Assembly (NCBI RefSeq): GCF_000186865.1 | Contig: NW_008705565.1 | Coordinates: forward strand, 1,790,487 to 1,854,486 | Direction: 5' to 3' | Source of the DNA: Aureococcus anophagefferens | Taxonomy: Eukaryota; Sar; Pelagophyceae; Pelagomonadales; Pelagomonadaceae | Length of the DNA: 64,000 bases | In this document: positions 62,101 through 64,000 of the stretch, one piece after another | Numbering within the stretch: the stretch's first letter is position 1 | How the letters are laid out: every line of letters begins with the position of its first letter | Made by a program: the position numbers and the translations under genes | Notes under the pieces: model-generated | Seen by the model: only the letters and a program-made list of their open reading frames with translations | What the model was told of the DNA's origin: nothing | Databases searched by the model: none

Positions 62101-64000
62101 TGGCGAGCGGCGCGGAGTCGCTGCCGGCGAGCCAATTCCAGCCGCTGATGGAGGCCCTGGGGACGACGTACTGCGAGGAGGAGCACCGGCGGACGCTGAA
62201 GCGCCTGGCCGTGGGAGGCGTCGTGGAGAAGGGCACGTTCATCGAGTGGTACGCCCAGTGGGTGTGCGGCGACGGCGAGGACGAGGACGAGGAGGACGAC
62301 GCGTCGGACGCGACGGGCGAGGCCGTGAGTCCCGAGGAGGAGGCGGCGGCGGCGGCGACGTGGGCGAAGCTGAGCTCGAACCAGTCCGGCTGGAAGTGCT
62401 CGGTGTGCGCGGTGCGGAACGCCGCGGACGCGGCGAAGTGCGTGGCCTGCGAGACGCCCAACCCGGACGCGCCGGCGGCTCCCGCGGCGAGCCCGGCTCC
62501 CGCGGCGGCGAGCGGGTCGATCGGTTCGGGCGGCTTCAGCTTCGGCGGCGGCGGCTTCGGCGTGGGCGCGGCGCCGGCGCCGGCGGCCGAGGGCGGCTTC
62601 AGCTTCGGCGCTCCGGCGGCGCCGGCGGCGCCGGCGGCCGGCGGCTTTAGCTTCGGGGCGCCTCCCGCGGAGGCGGCTTTGTCTCCCGCGCTGTCGGCCG
62701 CGGCGCCGGCGTCCGGCTTTAGCTTTGGTGCTCCTGCTTCGCCGCCTGCTGCTGGGGGCTTTAGCTTCGGCGCTCCTCCCGCGGCGGCCGCTTCCCCCGC
62801 GGCGGCGGCGTCTCCCGCGGCGGCGGCGTCTCCCGCGGCGGCGGCGTCTCCTGCCGCGCCGCCGGGCGGCTTTAGCTTCGGCGCGCCGTCCGTGCCTCCG
62901 GCGTCGGGCGGCTTCAGCTTCGGGGCCTCGCCGGCGTCGGGCAGTCTCAGCTTCGGCGCGGCCAAAGAGTCGCCCGCGGCGCCGGCGTTGAGCTTCGGCA
63001 CGCCGACGACGCCCGGCGGGGGCTTCAGCTTCGCGAAGCCGACGGTGCCCGCGTCCGCGTCGCCCGTCGCGCCGGCGGAGTCGCCAGCACCGGCCCCGGC
63101 GACCGGTTTCAGCTTTGGGACGCCTTCCGCTCCCGGCGGCGGCTTTAGTTTCGCGAAGCCCACGGTGCCGGCGTCGCCGGTCGCGGCGTCGCCGCCGTCT
63201 GCGTCGCCGGTCGCGGCATCGCCGGTCGCGGCCGCGCCGGCGCCCGCGGCGCCCGCGTCGCCGGCCGCCGCGCCGGAGCCGACCGCCGGCGACTCCGCGG
63301 AGGCGGAGAAGGCGCGCGGCGTCTTCGACGAGCTGGACGAGTCCGGGGCGGGGACCCTGCCCCTGGACCGGTTCGAGGACCTGCTCGACGGCCTCGGCGA
63401 GGGCTTCTACGGCGACGAGCTCGAGGTGCAGCGGTCGCGCGTGGATCCGACGGGCTCCGGTCAGGTGACGCGGGAGTCGTTCGCTCGGTTCTACGTGAAC
63501 CTGTCGACGGGCGACGAGGACGACGACGACGACCTCGAGGAGGAGCTCGCGGAGGAGCGGGAGAACGCGCGCGAGGCCTTCGAGGGCCTGTCGAGCGGCG
63601 CGGAGTCGCTGCCGGCGAGCCAGTTCCAGCCGCTGATGGAGGCCCTGGGGACGACGTACTGCGAGGAGGAGCACCGACGGACGCTGAAGCGCCTGGCCGT
63701 GGGCGGCGTCGTGGAGAAGGGCGCGTTCATCGAGTGGTACGCCCAGTGGGTGTGCGGCGACGGCGAGGACGAGGACGAGGAGGACGACGCGTCGGACGCG
63801 ACGGGCGAGGCCGTGAGTCCCGAGGAGGAGGCGGCGGCGGCGGCGACGTGGGCGAAGCTGAGCTCGAATCAGTCCGGCTGGAAGTGCTCGGTGTGCGCGG
63901 TGCGGAACGCCGCGGACGCGGCGAAGTGCGTGGCCTGCGAGACGCCCAACCCGGACGCGCCGGCGGCTCCCGCGGCGAGCCCGGCTCCCGCGGCGGACCA
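59199..64000 (+). CDS. FG-repeat nucleoporin-like protein with cyclophilin, EF-hand and RanBP2-type zinc fingers (3' truncated)
   Basis: The frame from ATG 59199 (MFISPRKRRARAAQAAEAVG) stays open to the window end (1600 codons). Order: basic/Ala-rich N-terminus with APSPKAAE repeats; cyclophilin domain at ~275-450 ([45 protein letters not shown] with His in place of Trp121); seven 26-residue repeats (AKAPSGYPPMATKAPSKLPF); FSFG repeats; EF-hand pair at ~870-935 (VFDELDESGAGTLPLDRFED). A RanBP2-type zinc finger follows at ~1065 (WKCSVCAVRNAADAAKCVAC). FSFG repeats, EF-hands and a second zinc finger (~1561) then repeat. FG repeats and this zinc finger are hallmarks of nuclear-pore proteins that bind importins and Ran. 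A short GC-AG intron near 59475-59510 cannot be excluded. Confidence 0.85.
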   Translation, partial: MFISPRKRRARAAQAAEAVGASPLAKAAAAATLSRAALAAKNGGAAAPAASKRDGAAATPALAAFLAVSAPAPASAVVAAPGAPAATRGDLPRFRRARDACAGADDRRAAASRRPGAVEEAADEAAMFARLALERDAAMPGDMPKFTTFEAALDEVKRAAAAAAAGEAPSPPAKAPSPKAAEAPSPKAAEAPSPKAAEAPSPKAPATPTPPTSPPAPKAGEPGARARLVAFYEAHNPEKLGAVDATLAKYAGREAELFASLAKKYGGAAPAACGDGPTCFLDLELDGARLGRLTLRLFADKTPRTAENFRLLCRGDAGYSTATWKKTKRSYEGTAFHRVVPGFVAQGGDFTRGDGTGGESAYAGTPGADALGKFADEPCRMRHDRRGLLSMANSGADTNGSQFFVTLAACRHLDGKHVVFGEVVGGLDLLDKFEAGTPPPPERRVVVAACGELDAGAAPAAPAAKAPSGYPPMATKAPSKLPFGAPAPAAKAPSGYPPMSTKAPSKLPFGAPAPAAKAPSGYPPMSTKAPSKLPFGAPAPAPAAKAPSGYPPMATKAPSKLPFGAPAPAAKAPSGYPPMATKAPSKLPFGAPAPAAKAPSGYPPMATKAPSKLPFGAPAPAAKAPSGYPPMATKAPSKLPFGAPAPAPAAGAAPPTTPNFKTQSPNQNKRYSSDSEGTAVGLRWQALSPSAEASSPTATAGSSAGPPSTAPKIPSLGSGASTAPSAAAPASGFSFGAPSVPPASGGFSFGASPASGGFSFGAAKESPAAPALSFAAPTTPGGGFSFAKPTVPASASPAKAADPPAAPAPATGFSFGTPSAPGGSFSFAKPTVPASPVAASPVAASPVAAAPAPAAPASPAAAPEPTAGDSAEAEKARGVFDELDESGAGTLPLDRFEDLLDGLGEGFYGDELEVQRSRVDPTGSGQVTRESFARFYVNLSTGDEDDDDDLEEELAEERENAREAFEGLASGAESLPASQFQPLMEALGTTYCEEEHRRTLKRLAVGGVVEKGTFIEWYAQWVCGDGEDEDEEDDASDATGEAVSPEEEAAAAATWAKLSSNQSGWKCSVCAVRNAADAAKCVACETPNPDAPAAPAASPAPAAASGSIGSGGFSFGGGGFGVGAAPAPAAEGGFSFGAPAAPAAPAAGGFSFGAPPAEAALSPALSAAAPASGFSFGAPASPPAAGGFSFGAPPAAAASPAAAASPAAAASPAAAASPAAPPGGFSFGAPSVPPASGGFSFGASPASGSLSFGAAKESPAAPALSFGTPTTPGGGFSFAKPTVPASASPVAPAESPAPAPATGFSFGTPSAPGGGFSFAKPTVPASPVAASPPSASPVAASPVAAAPAPAAPASPAAAPEPTAGDSAEAEKARGVFDELDESGAGTLPLDRFEDLLDGLGEGFYGDELEVQRSRVDPTGSGQVTRESFARFYVNLSTGDEDDDDDLEEELAEERENAREAFEGLSSGAESLPASQFQPLMEALGTTYCEEEHRRTLKRLAVGGVVEKGAFIEWYAQWVCGDGEDEDEEDDASDATGEAVSPEEEAAAAATWAKLSSNQSGWKCSVCAVRNAADAAKCVACETPNPDAPAAPAASPAPAAD
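60585..61140. repeat. Seven tandem 78-bp coding repeats
   Basis: Units encode AKAPSGYPPM(A/S)TKAPSKLPFG plus APAPA. Starts of the Lys codon fall at 60591, 60669, 60747, 60831, 60909, 60987 and 61065: 78 bp each, one of 84 bp. The last four are nearly identical at the DNA level. Confidence 0.95.
61401..64000. repeat. 1.48-kb in-frame tandem duplication within the nucleoporin gene
   Basis: The segment from TTCGGCGCGCCGTCCGTGCC (61401) recurs from 62877, and the EF-hand/zinc-finger part (61833 onward) recurs from 63321, a period of 1476-1488 bp. The copies differ by few bases and a 12-bp insertion. The second copy is still running at the window end. Confidence 0.95.

Noticed and set aside
58959..63674. 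1571-codon open frame on the minus strand
   Set aside because: It lies antisense to the nucleoporin gene, is Arg/Gly/Ala-only low complexity, and exists because GC-rich codons rarely make stops on the other strand.

Overview
This is nuclear DNA from a compact, very GC-rich (about 70% in coding sequence) single-celled alga. It is most likely a stramenopile of the pelagophyte type close to Aureococcus anophagefferens (inference). Supporting signs are eukaryotic-only genes (proteasome subunit beta-3, DNA primase large subunit, UBX protein, FG nucleoporin, PWWP/SET/HMG-box chromatin proteins), short spliceosomal introns, proteins with signal peptides followed by plastid-type leaders, IQ/CNB/EF-hand signalling proteins, and two intron-forming transposons (introners), a feature reported from Aureococcus. 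No prokaryotic operons, tRNAs, rRNAs or CRISPR arrays were found. Two runs of exactly 50 N (33277-33326, 52239-52288) are assembly gaps.

Layout. 1-8334: 3' part of a histidine phosphatase, a ubiquitin-like/AlkB-like oxygenase fusion, a small membrane protein, a secreted coiled-coil repeat protein and, divergently, a membrane-anchored sulfatase. 8411-13718: an IQ/PDZ-like protein split by an introner, a secreted Cys-rich CxGGxC protein, a tandem HMG-box protein with a plastid-like leader, and PSMB3. 13740-15800: broken adhesion or propeller-type modules (ELWxxDGT, FN3, VCBS/FG-GAP) on both strands. 15938-25795: a coiled-coil protein, PhoD-like phosphatase, DNA primase large subunit, a Patched-like sterol-sensing-domain transporter and an unknown protein. 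25792-34816: a phosphotriesterase-related protein, a secreted protein, an acidic protein, a large chromatin reader (Tudor-knot, linker-histone, DDT, PWWP), a UBXN7-like protein and cyclophilin A. 34847-47515: coiled-coil protein, CNB/EF-hand protein split by a second introner, two SAM methyltransferases, IQ protein, small Cys protein and a second CNB protein. 47771-58361: LRR protein, zinc-ribbon coiled-coil protein, S-adenosylmethionine synthetase, unknown proteins, a plastid-type SRP54 M-domain-only protein, a SET protein and a small HMG-box protein. 59199-end: an unusual FG-repeat nucleoporin with cyclophilin, EF-hand and RanBP2-type zinc-finger modules, open at the window edge.

The genes do not form one pathway. 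Themes are chromatin and nuclear architecture (HMG, PWWP/DDT, SET, FG-Nup), protein turnover (PSMB3, UBXN7, cyclophilins), SAM metabolism (SAM synthetase, two methyltransferases) and calcium or cyclic-nucleotide signalling (IQ, EF-hand, CNB). Many neighbours are divergent with 130-350 bp shared promoters, or convergent with almost no spacer.

The most striking signals are: many introns that begin with GC, usually GCGC, and end with AG, several of them forced by conserved protein sequence; two related introners inserted in opposite orientations relative to their genes; short tandem duplications sitting exactly at gene ends; and several unusual domain architectures. Gene models with introns were derived by eye from frame, splice ends and protein-family similarity, without transcript data.
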